From the NCBI GenBank assembly GCA_007129985.1, contig SKUL01000018.1:1-6069 (forward strand): a stretch of 6,069 nucleotides of DNA. The letters are read 5' to 3'. The notes under the pieces were generated by a model. It did no database searches. It saw nothing but the letters and a program-made list of their open reading frames with translations, and was not told the origin of the DNA. Below are positions 1 through 6,069 of the stretch, piece after piece. The position numbers were made by a program, and so were the translations under genes. Source of the DNA: Flavobacteriales bacterium. GTDB lineage: Bacteria > Bacteroidota > Bacteroidia > Flavobacteriales_D > SKUL01. Position 1 is the stretch's first letter, and every line of letters starts with the position of its first letter.

Positions 1-2
1 AG

Positions 3-740
3 CGCATCGCCCGACTGGATGCTCCGCCCGAGCCCGTTTTCAGAAAAAATCAGCAAATCCCGCCCATGGAGTTCGGAGTGGAACCCGAATACGTTCCGGA
101 GCCGCCACCTTTGAAACTCGACCTCCAACAGCCCGCCACAACCGCTTCGATTGAACCCACGCAGCGCGATTTCAACGAGCGCATTCTCACCCTTCTTGAG
201 CAAAACAACCGCTTGATGGAGAAGTACAACGACCGCTTTGAGGATATGCAAAGTCAAATCAACGAACTGCGCACCCAACCTGCGGCGCAGCGGGAATCGG
301 AAGCACGGCTCCAACAGCAGATTGACGAAATTCACCAGATGATCAGCGAACTGAAAACGGGCGCCGAATCGGGAAGTTCTTCAGCGCGTAAACTACAACC
401 CGTTGCCCTGATTTTTGAGCGAAACAGCGCCGAGCTTAACCTGCAGCATCAGGTTATCATGAACGAAGTTGTGGCGGGACTGATGCGCAACCGCAACTAC
501 AAAATCATGATTACCGGCTTTGCCGACCGCACCGGTAACCCCGACCACAATATTCTTTTGAGTCGAAGACGGGCACAAAGAGTTCGGGATTACATCGCCC
601 TGTTGGGAGTTGATAGCTCGCGCATGGTGATGAATTACCTGGGCGACAACAAATCCAACGAGCCCAATCCGCTCGACAGAAAAGTGGAAATCGAGTTTCT
701 GATTGATTTTACGGCTGCAGATTCGACAACGAACCGCTAG
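3..740 (+). CDS. OmpA-family peptidoglycan-binding protein, C-terminal part (5' end outside window)
   Basis: The frame is open from the window edge, so this is the last 245 residues of a longer protein. The ATG at 66 lies inside a continuous proline-rich stretch (PPEPVF before it, PEPPPLK after it) and has no start-like leader, so I do not take it as the start. Numbering from the first visible codon: residues 1-50 are Pro-rich linker. Residues about 57-119 are charged and Gln-rich with heptad-like leucines, probably a coiled coil. Residues about 131-234 form an OmpA C-terminal domain, with an FERNSAEL strand, GFADRTG and LSRRRAQRVRDYI. Asp175 and Arg190 occupy the positions that bind diaminopimelate in this family. 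The usual segment before the final NRRVEI-like strand is shortened to PLDRKVEIEF. The likely role is anchoring an envelope protein to peptidoglycan in the periplasm. The missing N-terminal part could be a beta-barrel, repeats or another domain and cannot be judged here. It converges on the phosphatase gene, stop to stop, 9 bp apart. Confidence 0.85.
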   Translation, partial: RIARLDAPPEPVFRKNQQIPPMEFGVEPEYVPEPPPLKLDLQQPATTASIEPTQRDFNERILTLLEQNNRLMEKYNDRFEDMQSQINELRTQPAAQRESEARLQQQIDEIHQMISELKTGAESGSSSARKLQPVALIFERNSAELNLQHQVIMNEVVAGLMRNRNYKIMITGFADRTGNPDHNILLSRRRAQRVRDYIALLGVDSSRMVMNYLGDNKSNEPNPLDRKVEIEFLIDFTAADSTTNR

Positions 741-749
741 AATCTCCCT

Positions 750-1562
750 TTACAAAGGCGCCACTCGCAAGGCCTTTTTACGGTGTGCATCGCGTTCACT
801 GTCATTCAAACTGCGGTCGAAATTGTACAGCGCTCCTTCCCATGTACCGTAGATGGGGTTGGGCAACACAATGTAATCTTGGCCAAATCTGCTGCGCGAT
901 TCATTGGTAAGTCTCTGACGGGTAGCAGTGTCTGCCTTATCCCACTTTTCGTGAAAATCCCCCAAATTGTCTCCAATCAAAAGCACCACTTCGTAACCGC
1001 GGCCTTCAATCTCAGCCCTGCGGTCTTCCTTGCCCGAAGTGTTGGTTTTGAGCAGGAAATGCTCCGGTTTGAGTTGGGGCATGTTGAATCGCTCCATGTT
1101 TTGGATGGTTTCCTGCAAGGCCGAAGTATCGCGGTTTGACACATAGAACAAGGTTACTCCCAGAGAATCGGCCAGTCTGAGAAAATCACCCGCGCCGGGA
1201 ACCTCAAGCGCTTCGGCAAAGGCCGTCCATTTTGCCCAGCTGTCGTAGCTGAAAGGCTCGTCGTTTTCTATCTGCCAACCTGTAAATGCGCTGTTATCGA
1301 GCACTGTTTCATCCAGATCGAGAATCACTGCCGGTTGAGAAGGAGCATTTTGCAAAATACTGTGAAGTCGCAAGCCGGCCCATTCGTAAGCCTGATAACA
1401 AAGAGCACGATATTCCGCCGAGTGCTGTACCCACAGGGTTGCGGCTACCAGGTATTCCTGCGACGGGATTTGAGGTTCCTGAGCTTTTGTAATTTCCTCA
1501 GATTGGGGCTGGCATGCGCTCAGCAAAACGCTAAGGGCAGCCGATAAGTACAAGTATTTCAT
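750..1562 (-). CDS. 5'-nucleotidase / acid phosphatase, lipoprotein e(P4) family (HAD superfamily, class IIIB-like)
   Basis: A 270-aa protein that begins with a lipoprotein signal peptide (MKYLYLSAALSVLLSAC, lipobox LSAC, lipidated Cys17). It is therefore probably an envelope lipoprotein facing the periplasm or the cell surface. All four HAD motifs are visible: DLDET (Asp82 nucleophile, Asp84 acid/base), YVSNRD (Ser142 to Arg144), Lys178 in TSGKEDRR, and IGDNLGDF (Asp198, Asp202) for Mg2+. The DLDETVLDNS context and the TSGKE and GDNLGDF motifs match the Haemophilus e(P4) family, which hydrolyses nucleoside monophosphates, NMN and aryl phosphates. The exact substrate here is not visible. The frame stays open to an ATG at 1631, but the Met at 1562 puts the signal peptide at the N-terminus and is preferred. 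Length is typical of the family and no key residue is missing. The gene is divergent from katG, with a 169-bp spacer, and convergent with the OmpA-family gene. Confidence 0.9.
   Translation of the reverse strand: MKYLYLSAALSVLLSACQPQSEEITKAQEPQIPSQEYLVAATLWVQHSAEYRALCYQAYEWAGLRLHSILQNAPSQPAVILDLDETVLDNSAFTGWQIENDEPFSYDSWAKWTAFAEALEVPGAGDFLRLADSLGVTLFYVSNRDTSALQETIQNMERFNMPQLKPEHFLLKTNTSGKEDRRAEIEGRGYEVVLLIGDNLGDFHEKWDKADTATRQRLTNESRSRFGQDYIVLPNPIYGTWEGALYNFDRSLNDSERDAHRKKALRVAPL
754..779 (+). terminator. possible weak intrinsic terminator for the OmpA-family gene
   Basis: AAAGGC at 754-759 pairs with GCCTTT at 772-777 around a 12-nt loop and runs into five Ts (775-779). It lies just after the OmpA-gene stop and inside the 3' coding end of the convergent phosphatase gene. 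The six-pair stem and large loop make it weak. A competing short palindrome (CCTTTACAAAGG, 747-758) shares the left arm. Confidence 0.3.
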
Positions 1563-1578
1563 CGCGATTCTTTGCCGG

Positions 1579-1610
1579 TAAAAATAGCCATTGCCGATGC
1601 GAATGAACAA
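1579..1610 (-). promoter_or_regulatory. putative Bacteroidota-type promoter of the phosphatase gene
   Basis: On the minus strand a TTG (forward 1608-1610) is followed after 21 nt by TATTTTTA (forward 1579-1586). This matches seven of eight consensus positions of the TAnnTTTG -7 box, at usual spacing. The leader to the ATG at 1562 would be only about 10 nt. If this is the true promoter, translation from the upstream ATG at 1631 is excluded, which supports the 1562 start. Confidence 0.35.
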
Positions 1611-1656
1611 AAAGCCCAGTCCTTCATACATTTTCTCTATCTTACCATCAGCTCAA

Positions 1657-1691
1657 TTGTTCGGCAGCGATGCAGACAAGCTATAGCTTTG
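1657..1691 (+). promoter_or_regulatory. putative Bacteroidota-type promoter of katG
   Basis: TAGCTTTG at 1684-1691 is a perfect match to the TAnnTTTG -7 element of the primary sigma factor in Bacteroidota. The nearest upstream TTG (1657-1659) gives a 24-nt spacer, slightly long, so the -33 part is doubtful. Transcription would start near 1698, giving a leader of about 34 nt before the katG ATG. I see no clear PerR- or OxyR-like palindrome next to it. Confidence 0.5.
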
Positions 1692-1731
1692 CCTTCAACA
1701 AAAAGTATTCACAACCAAAAACTACATAGCA

Positions 1732-4074
1732 ATGAAAAAACTCATTTTACTTTCGGGACTGCTGCTGTCCTTTACCGTTCACGCACAGGACGGCGCGGTG
1801 TGTCCGATTACCGGAAAAACAGCAGGTGGCTCCGCGCACGAAGAAGCCAGCGCGCAGGGCTCCAAAGCACATGACATGGCACGCCCGGCGGCTGCAGGAA
1901 AAGCAGCGAAAGAAGTTCCAACTCAAGGAGTGATTGGCATGGGCCGAAGCAACCAGGACTGGTGGCCCAACCAGTTGAACCTTCACATTCTTCGTCAAAA
2001 TTCATCCATGTCGAACCCGATGGACGAGGACTTCAACTACGCCTACGCTTTTCAGAAACTCGATTATGAGGCACTTAAAAAAGACCTAAGGGAGCTGATG
2101 ACCCAATCAGAAGACTGGTGGCCTGCCGACTTTGGACACTACGGTGGTCTGTTTATCCGCATGGCATGGCACAGCGCAGGTACCTATCGCACAGGTGATG
2201 GCCGCGGTGGTTCGCGCGCCGGGCAGCAGCGTTTTGCTCCCATCAACAGCTGGCCTGATAACGCCAACCTCGACAAATCCCGCCGATTGCTCTGGCCCAT
2301 CAAGCAGAAATACGGCAACGCCATTTCATGGGCCGATTTGATGATTCTTACCGGAAACGTGGCTCTGGAGTCTATGGGCTTTGAGACCTACGGTTTTGCC
2401 GGTGGTCGCGAGGATGTGTGGGAGCCCGAAGAGCACGTGTACTGGGGACCCGAGGGAGAGTGGCTTGGCGATAAGCGCTACTCCGGCGACCGCGAGCTCC
2501 AGAATCCACTTGCTGCAGTGCAAATGGGTCTTATCTACGTGAACCCTGAAGGCCCCAACGGAAACCCCGACCCTGTGGCAGCTGCGCACGACATCCGCGA
2601 AACATTTGGCCGCATGGGAATGAACGACGAGGAGACCGTTGCCCTCATTGCCGGTGGTCACAGCTTTGGTAAATCGCACGGTGCCGGCGACCCTTCTCAC
2701 GTAGGTCCCGAACCGGAAGCGGCCGGAATTGAAGAGCAAGGATTTGGTTGGACCAGCACACACGGCAGCGGAAAAGCCGGTGATGCCATCACTTCAGGCC
2801 TTGAAGTAACGTGGGTAAAAACCCCGACAGAGTGGAGCCGCGGTTTCTTTAAATCGCTTTTTGAGCACGAATGGGAACTCACCAAAAGCCCGGCCGGTGC
2901 CCACCAATGGGTAGCAAAAGATGCCGAGGCCGACTACCCCGATGCCTTTGACCCCGACAAAAAGCACAAGCCCACCATGCTCACCACCGACCTTTCTTTG
3001 CGCTTTGACCCCGAGTACGAAAAGATTTCGCGCCGCTTTTACGAAGACCACGATGAGTTTGCCAAGGTTTTTGCCAAAGCGTGGTTCAAGCTTACCCACC
3101 GCGACATGGGTCCGCGAAGCGCATACCTCGGCCCTGAGGCTCCAAGCGAAAACCTTATCTGGCAAGACCCCATTCCGGCGCGTGATTACGGACTTATCAA
3201 TGACGGCGATATTCGCCAATTGAAAGACGCCATCCTGAAAACCAATCTGAACATCAGCGAAATGGTTGGTGCTGCATGGGCTTCGGCGTCCACCTACCGC
3301 GATTCTGACCGCCGAGGAGGTGCCAACGGCGCGCGTGTTCGTTTGCTTCCGCAGCGCAACTGGCAGGTAAACAACCCCGAGCAGCTCAACAAGGTGATTC
3401 GTGAGCTCGAAAAAGTGCAAAAGGACTTCAACGGAAAATCCAAAGACCGAAAAGTGTCTATGGCCGACCTGATTGTACTTGCCGGAAATACAGGTGTGGA
3501 GCAAGCCGCCAAAAACGCGGGTTACAACATTGCCGTTCCCTTTACGCCCGGCCGCACAGATGCCACACAAAATCAAACCGACGTAGCTTCGTTTGAGTTG
3601 CTGGAGCCCATTGCCGATGGCTTTAGAAACTACCTGAAAACCCGCTACACCGTATCTACGGAGGCGCTGCTGATTGACAAGGCACAACTCCTCACCCTTT
3701 CTGCCCCCGAAATGACGGTGCTCGTTGGCGGAATGCGCGTGCTGAACACCAACTTCGACGGCTCGCAGCACGGAGTGTTTACCGACAAAAAAGACCAGCT
3801 CACAAACGACTTCTTTGTGAACCTGCTCGATATGCGCACCGAGTGGAAAGCCACCAACGAAACCAAAGAACTCTTTGAAGGTCATGATAGAAAAACCGGC
3901 GAACTTGTTTGGACAGCCACCCGTGCCGACCTGGTTTTCGGTTCTAACTCAGAACTGCGCGCGCTGGCAGAAGTTTATGGCAGCCACGACGCAAAAGAGA
4001 AGTTCGTGCGCGACTTTGTAGCAGCATGGACCAAAGTCATGAACCTCGACCGATTTGATATTCGGTATCAGTAA
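1732..4074 (+). CDS. katG: catalase-peroxidase KatG with Sec signal peptide (predicted periplasmic)
   Basis: A 780-aa haem enzyme of peroxidase class I that dismutates H2O2 (catalase) and oxidises small donors (peroxidase). Residues 1-18 form a signal peptide (MKK, hydrophobic LILLSGLLLSF, VHA cleavage before Gln19). An Ala/Gly/Ser-rich linker to about residue 65 follows and includes CPITGK with Cys24. The N-terminal catalytic domain carries the distal triad Arg143, Trp146, His147 (RMAWHSAGTYR) and the Trp146-Tyr269-Met295 trio expected to form the KatG crosslink. It also carries proximal His310 (GGHSFGKSHG), Trp361 and Asp420, access-channel Asp176 and Ser355, and the mobile Arg457 of HRDMGP. 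Assignments are by analogy to M. tuberculosis KatG. The second, haem-free domain (about 485-780) is complete and ends in the typical NLDRFDIR. The ATG at 1732 has an A-rich leader without Shine-Dalgarno. It is a single-gene unit with its own putative promoter and terminator. Family assignment is certain; location is inferred. Confidence 0.97.
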   Translation: MKKLILLSGLLLSFTVHAQDGAVCPITGKTAGGSAHEEASAQGSKAHDMARPAAAGKAAKEVPTQGVIGMGRSNQDWWPNQLNLHILRQNSSMSNPMDEDFNYAYAFQKLDYEALKKDLRELMTQSEDWWPADFGHYGGLFIRMAWHSAGTYRTGDGRGGSRAGQQRFAPINSWPDNANLDKSRRLLWPIKQKYGNAISWADLMILTGNVALESMGFETYGFAGGREDVWEPEEHVYWGPEGEWLGDKRYSGDRELQNPLAAVQMGLIYVNPEGPNGNPDPVAAAHDIRETFGRMGMNDEETVALIAGGHSFGKSHGAGDPSHVGPEPEAAGIEEQGFGWTSTHGSGKAGDAITSGLEVTWVKTPTEWSRGFFKSLFEHEWELTKSPAGAHQWVAKDAEADYPDAFDPDKKHKPTMLTTDLSLRFDPEYEKISRRFYEDHDEFAKVFAKAWFKLTHRDMGPRSAYLGPEAPSENLIWQDPIPARDYGLINDGDIRQLKDAILKTNLNISEMVGAAWASASTYRDSDRRGGANGARVRLLPQRNWQVNNPEQLNKVIRELEKVQKDFNGKSKDRKVSMADLIVLAGNTGVEQAAKNAGYNIAVPFTPGRTDATQNQTDVASFELLEPIADGFRNYLKTRYTVSTEALLIDKAQLLTLSAPEMTVLVGGMRVLNTNFDGSQHGVFTDKKDQLTNDFFVNLLDMRTEWKATNETKELFEGHDRKTGELVWTATRADLVFGSNSELRALAEVYGSHDAKEKFVRDFVAAWTKVMNLDRFDIRYQ

Positions 4075-4100
4075 GACCCAGAGGTTAACATCAGATAAAA

Positions 4101-4145
4101 GAAGGAAGCTCTCTCAAGGCTGTTGAGGGGGCTTTCTTTGCTTTT
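4101..4145 (+). terminator. rho-independent terminator of katG
   Basis: Bases 4101-4117 pair with 4123-4139 as a 17-bp stem (four G-U wobbles) around a 5-nt loop (GGCTG). The descending arm ends in a T-rich run, TTTCTTTGCTTTT. It starts 26 bp after the katG stop, so it should end the katG transcript and insulate ssb. Confidence 0.75.
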
Positions 4146-4241
4146 GAGGGAGACTGAATAAGGGTGAAATTGAGAAAAAACCATTTTTCCACAGGTTTTC
4201 AGTTTTTCTAAAAACCCCCATTTAACAAGCCAAAAGCCGTA

Positions 4242-4273
4242 TTGAAACGTTTACATACGACTACATACGCTTG
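4242..4273 (+). promoter_or_regulatory. possible promoter of ssb
   Basis: TTG at 4242-4244, a 21-nt spacer, then TACGCTTG at 4266-4273, a seven-of-eight match to TAnnTTTG. Transcription would start around 4280, leaving a leader of about 93 nt before the ssb ATG. It overlaps the ATACG repeats. No better candidate was seen between the katG terminator and ssb. Confidence 0.35.
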
Positions 4274-4283
4274 ATATACGACT
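4255..4283 (+). repeat. three phased ATACG direct repeats upstream of ssb
   Basis: ATACGACT (4255-4262), ATACGCTT (4265-4272) and ATACGACT (4276-4283) recur at steps of 10 and 11 bp, one helical turn each, so the copies face the same side of the DNA. They overlap the putative ssb -7 element. They could be a tandem operator, but three short copies could also be chance. Confidence 0.4.
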
Positions 4284-4372
4284 TGGGTTTGCCCGATTGC
4301 CGCTCTTTGCATCGTCCAAACAACAAAACCGGACAGCAAATCAAAAATGTTAAACCCTTAATACCTGATGTT

Positions 4373-4708
4373 ATGAACATGCGTAACAAAGTACAATTGA
4401 TCGGACGATTGGGCGCAGAGCCCGAAGTAAAAACCTTTGACAACGGCCAGATGGCGCGTATGTCAATCGCAACCAGCGACCGCTACCGCAACAGCAAAGG
4501 CGAGCAGGTGGAAGACACCCAGTGGCACAACGTAATTGCCTGGGGAAAAACCGCAGAGATTGCGGGCAAGTACCTCCGCAAAGGTCAGGAAGTGGCCATT
4601 ACCGGTAAGCTGGAAACCCGCCAGTACACCGATAAGGAAGGCAACACCCGCTACAGCACCCAGGTGGTATGCGACGAGTTGCTGATGCTCGGCAAGAAGG
4701 AAGCCTGA
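4373..4708 (+). CDS. ssb: single-stranded DNA-binding protein, short form without acidic C-terminal tip
   Basis: A 111-aa protein that is almost entirely one OB fold. It binds single-stranded DNA during replication, recombination and repair in the cytoplasm, normally as a tetramer. Recognisable SSB elements are MRNKVQLIGRLGAEPEVK at the start, MARMSIATSDRY, the WHNVIAWGKTAEIAGKYLRKG core (Trp51, Trp57) and GKLETRQY. The end is VVCDELLMLGKKEA. The frame is open upstream to an ATG at 4271, but SSBs begin just before NKVQLIG, so Met at 4373 (or 4379, two codons on) is the start. The Gly/Pro/Gln-rich linker and DDDIPF-like acidic tip that recruit partner proteins are absent. I see no frameshifted remnant: the bases after the stop are the terminator. 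Short SSBs like this are, to my knowledge, common in Bacteroidota. It may be the main SSB or a second paralogue. The gene is monocistronic between two terminators. Confidence 0.93.
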   Translation: MNMRNKVQLIGRLGAEPEVKTFDNGQMARMSIATSDRYRNSKGEQVEDTQWHNVIAWGKTAEIAGKYLRKGQEVAITGKLETRQYTDKEGNTRYSTQVVCDELLMLGKKEA

Positions 4709-4724
4709 GAAAGGTTTCTCGAAG

Positions 4725-4763
4725 AAAAGCCGTCTCCTGACATTTCAGGGGGCGGTTTTTTTT
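4725..4763 (+). terminator. strong rho-independent terminator of ssb, partly bidirectional
   Basis: Bases 4725-4740 pair with 4745-4760 as a 16-bp stem (three G-U wobbles) around the loop CATT, with eight Ts at 4756-4763. On the other strand the stem ends in four Us, followed by CTTC. It can therefore also serve the convergent nucleoside transporter gene, whose stop lies 10 bp away. Confidence 0.85.
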
Positions 4764-4772
4764 GTTTTCTGC

Positions 4773-6056
4773 TCAGACCATCATCCCTACAATGGCCGCG
4801 GTAGAGAGACAGGCCAAGGTTCCGCCAATAAGGGCGCGCACACCCAGTTGAGCAAGGAGGTCTTTTCGATTGGGAATAAGCGTTCCGATACCGCCAATCT
4901 GAATTCCGATGGAGGCAAAATTCGCGAAGCCACAAAGCACGTAGGTTGCCATAATGATGGAGCGGTCGTTGCTAAACACCATGCCATCCTTCATCTGCCC
5001 GAGCGTTACGTAGGCGTAAAACTCGTTGAGGATGGTCTTCTCGCCCAGCAACTGCCCCACCAGCACCATATCGGCCGGAGGAACACCAATGAGCCACGCC
5101 ACGGGTGCGCCGATGTAGCCCAGAATAAACTGAAAGGAAAGCTGATCGTAGCGACTGTTGGCTGCAATGATTTCGTTGAGGCCGGTGAAATGGCCGATGA
5201 TGTCTCCCAGGATATAGTTCCCCAGGTAGATAAACGCCGTAAACACAAGCAGCATCGCGGCAACGTTTACAGCCAGTTTCAATCCGTCGGTGGTTCCATT
5301 GGCAATCGCCTCCAGCACATTAGTGCCCATTTTTTCGCGCGAGATGGCCATCGAGTCGTCCACAATATCCCTCTCGGGTATCAGGATTTTGGCCATCACC
5401 ACAGCCGCCGGCGCCGACATGATGGATGCCGTGAGCAGGTGCTTGGCGAAAAGCGTTTTCTGCACGGGGTCGTCGCCACCCAAAAAGTTGATGTAGGAAG
5501 CGAGTACCCCACCGGCAATGGTGGCCATTCCTCCGGTCATGAGGCACATGATTTCGGAGCGCGACATATTGTTGAGGTAGGGCTTGACCAATAGCGGCGA
5601 TTCTGTTTGACCGAGAAAAATGTTTCCGGCGGCCGCGAGACTCTCTGCCCCGGATAGTTTGAGCGTTCGCTTCATCAGCCACGCAAAGGCGTACACCACC
5701 CATTGCAGCACACCCAGATAATACAGCAAGGACGAAAGTGCTGAGAAAAACACAATGGTGGGCAACACGCGAAAGGCAAAATTCATCAGGCCAGCGGCTA
5801 CTTTGCCATCCACAAAGCTGGTAAACAGAAAGTCAGAACCGAAATCAGTAAAAGAAATAACCTTCACGAAGGCCCGCGCCACGTATTCAAAGCCAATCTG
5901 TACGGCGTCAACCTTAATGATGAGCAGGGCGAGCACAATCTGAAAAACCATGCCCTTGGCCACCAAAGGCCACGACACGGCTTTTCGCTTCGCGGAAAAA
6001 ATCCACGCAAGGGCCACCAGAAAAAGCAGTCCAACAAGTCCCCTCAATATCTCCAT
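4773..6056 (-). CDS. concentrative nucleoside transporter, CNT (NupC) family
   Basis: A 427-aa inner-membrane protein, the usual length for bacterial CNTs, with many hydrophobic segments from residue 5 to the end. It imports nucleosides by cation symport. Family motifs are present: GNIFLGQTESP (Asn145; Gly149 to Glu152) in the first re-entrant hairpin, GGMATIAGGVLASY, AKHLLTASIMSAPAA, LNEFYAYV (Asn344, Glu345) and CGFANFASIGIQIGGIG (Asn379, Ser382). Glu152, Asn344-Glu345 and Asn379 correspond to nucleoside-contacting positions in the Vibrio cholerae CNT structure. The NIFLGQTE context and the Thr179-Ile180 pair resemble its Na+ site more than the GQSES form of E. coli NupC, so Na+ coupling is likelier than H+ (inference). 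Specificity (pyrimidine or purine) cannot be read. The ATG at 6056 begins a hydrophobic N-terminus; only 13 upstream bases are in the window, so an earlier start and the promoter cannot be judged. Convergent with ssb. Confidence 0.93.
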   Translation of the reverse strand: MEILRGLVGLLFLVALAWIFSAKRKAVSWPLVAKGMVFQIVLALLIIKVDAVQIGFEYVARAFVKVISFTDFGSDFLFTSFVDGKVAAGLMNFAFRVLPTIVFFSALSSLLYYLGVLQWVVYAFAWLMKRTLKLSGAESLAAAGNIFLGQTESPLLVKPYLNNMSRSEIMCLMTGGMATIAGGVLASYINFLGGDDPVQKTLFAKHLLTASIMSAPAAVVMAKILIPERDIVDDSMAISREKMGTNVLEAIANGTTDGLKLAVNVAAMLLVFTAFIYLGNYILGDIIGHFTGLNEIIAANSRYDQLSFQFILGYIGAPVAWLIGVPPADMVLVGQLLGEKTILNEFYAYVTLGQMKDGMVFSNDRSIIMATYVLCGFANFASIGIQIGGIGTLIPNRKDLLAQLGVRALIGGTLACLSTAAIVGMMV

Positions 6057-6069
6057 TGGGATAGTTGCA

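Noticed and set aside
66..68. ATG at 66 as the start of the OmpA-family gene.
   Set aside because: The frame is open upstream to the window edge with matching Pro-rich composition, there is no signal peptide after this Met, and no start-like leader before it.
1563..1631. Longer start (ATG at 1631) for the phosphatase.
   Set aside because: It would put 23 residues before a textbook lipoprotein signal peptide, and the putative promoter lies within this extension.
3115..3126. KatG has Ala464 where many KatGs have Arg (MGPxxRYLGP), which at first looked like loss of the catalytic mobile arginine.
   Set aside because: Counting from the proximal Asp (Asp420) by 37 residues, as in M. tuberculosis KatG (Asp381 to Arg418), puts the mobile arginine at Arg457 in HRDMGP, which is present. 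Catalase function is not predicted to be lost.
2794..3885. 363-codon open frame on the minus strand opposite katG.
   Set aside because: It is antisense to a certain, highly conserved gene. Its translation shows no recognisable family, and such frames arise from the codon bias of the sense gene.
4185..4193. TTTTCCACA, one mismatch from the DnaA box TTATCCACA, upstream of ssb.
   Set aside because: It is a single near-match in an A/T-rich tract with no second box nearby, so it is not evidence of an origin or DnaA control.
4271..4372. Longer start (ATG at 4271) for SSB.
   Set aside because: The extra 34 residues do not look like SSB, the family start is at MNMRNKVQLIG, and the region holds the putative promoter and repeats.
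4848..5594. 248-codon open frame on the plus strand opposite the nucleoside transporter gene.
   Set aside because: It lies entirely within the well-supported CNT gene on the other strand. Its product is His/Gly/Asp-rich with no motifs, typical of an antisense shadow.

Overview
The window looks like a piece of a Bacteroidota chromosome, probably Flavobacteriales or a relative. This is inferred from several signs. There are no Shine-Dalgarno sequences before the starts, which have A-rich or featureless leaders instead. A TAnnTTTG-type -7 element lies upstream of katG. The SSB is of the very short (111 aa) type that I associate with this phylum, and an OmpA-domain protein has a long coiled-coil stretch. 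The gene content is ordinary chromosomal content. I see no transposase, integrase, phage gene, CRISPR array, tRNA or rRNA.

Layout, left to right. (1) The 3' end of an OmpA-family envelope protein gene on the + strand, whose 5' part lies outside the window. (2) Converging on it with only a 9-bp gap, a minus-strand lipoprotein acid phosphatase/5'-nucleotidase of the e(P4) family. (3) Divergent from that, across about 170 bp carrying putative promoters for both strands, a complete catalase-peroxidase gene (katG) whose product has a Sec signal peptide and is therefore probably periplasmic. It is followed by a strong hairpin terminator. (4) About 300 bp of non-coding DNA with that terminator, a putative promoter and three helically phased ATACG repeats, then a short ssb gene. 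(5) A strong terminator that separates ssb from a convergent minus-strand concentrative nucleoside transporter (CNT/NupC family), complete and starting 13 bp from the window's right edge.

Functionally, most of the window concerns the cell envelope: an OmpA-like peptidoglycan-binding protein, a surface or periplasmic phosphatase, an exported H2O2-detoxifying enzyme and an inner-membrane nucleoside importer. The nucleotidase and the CNT transporter could act in sequence (extracellular nucleotide to nucleoside to uptake), but they are not in one operon, so this link is only an inference. I found no convincing previously undescribed system. The points most worth checking are the exported KatG, the tail-less SSB and the phased repeats upstream of ssb.
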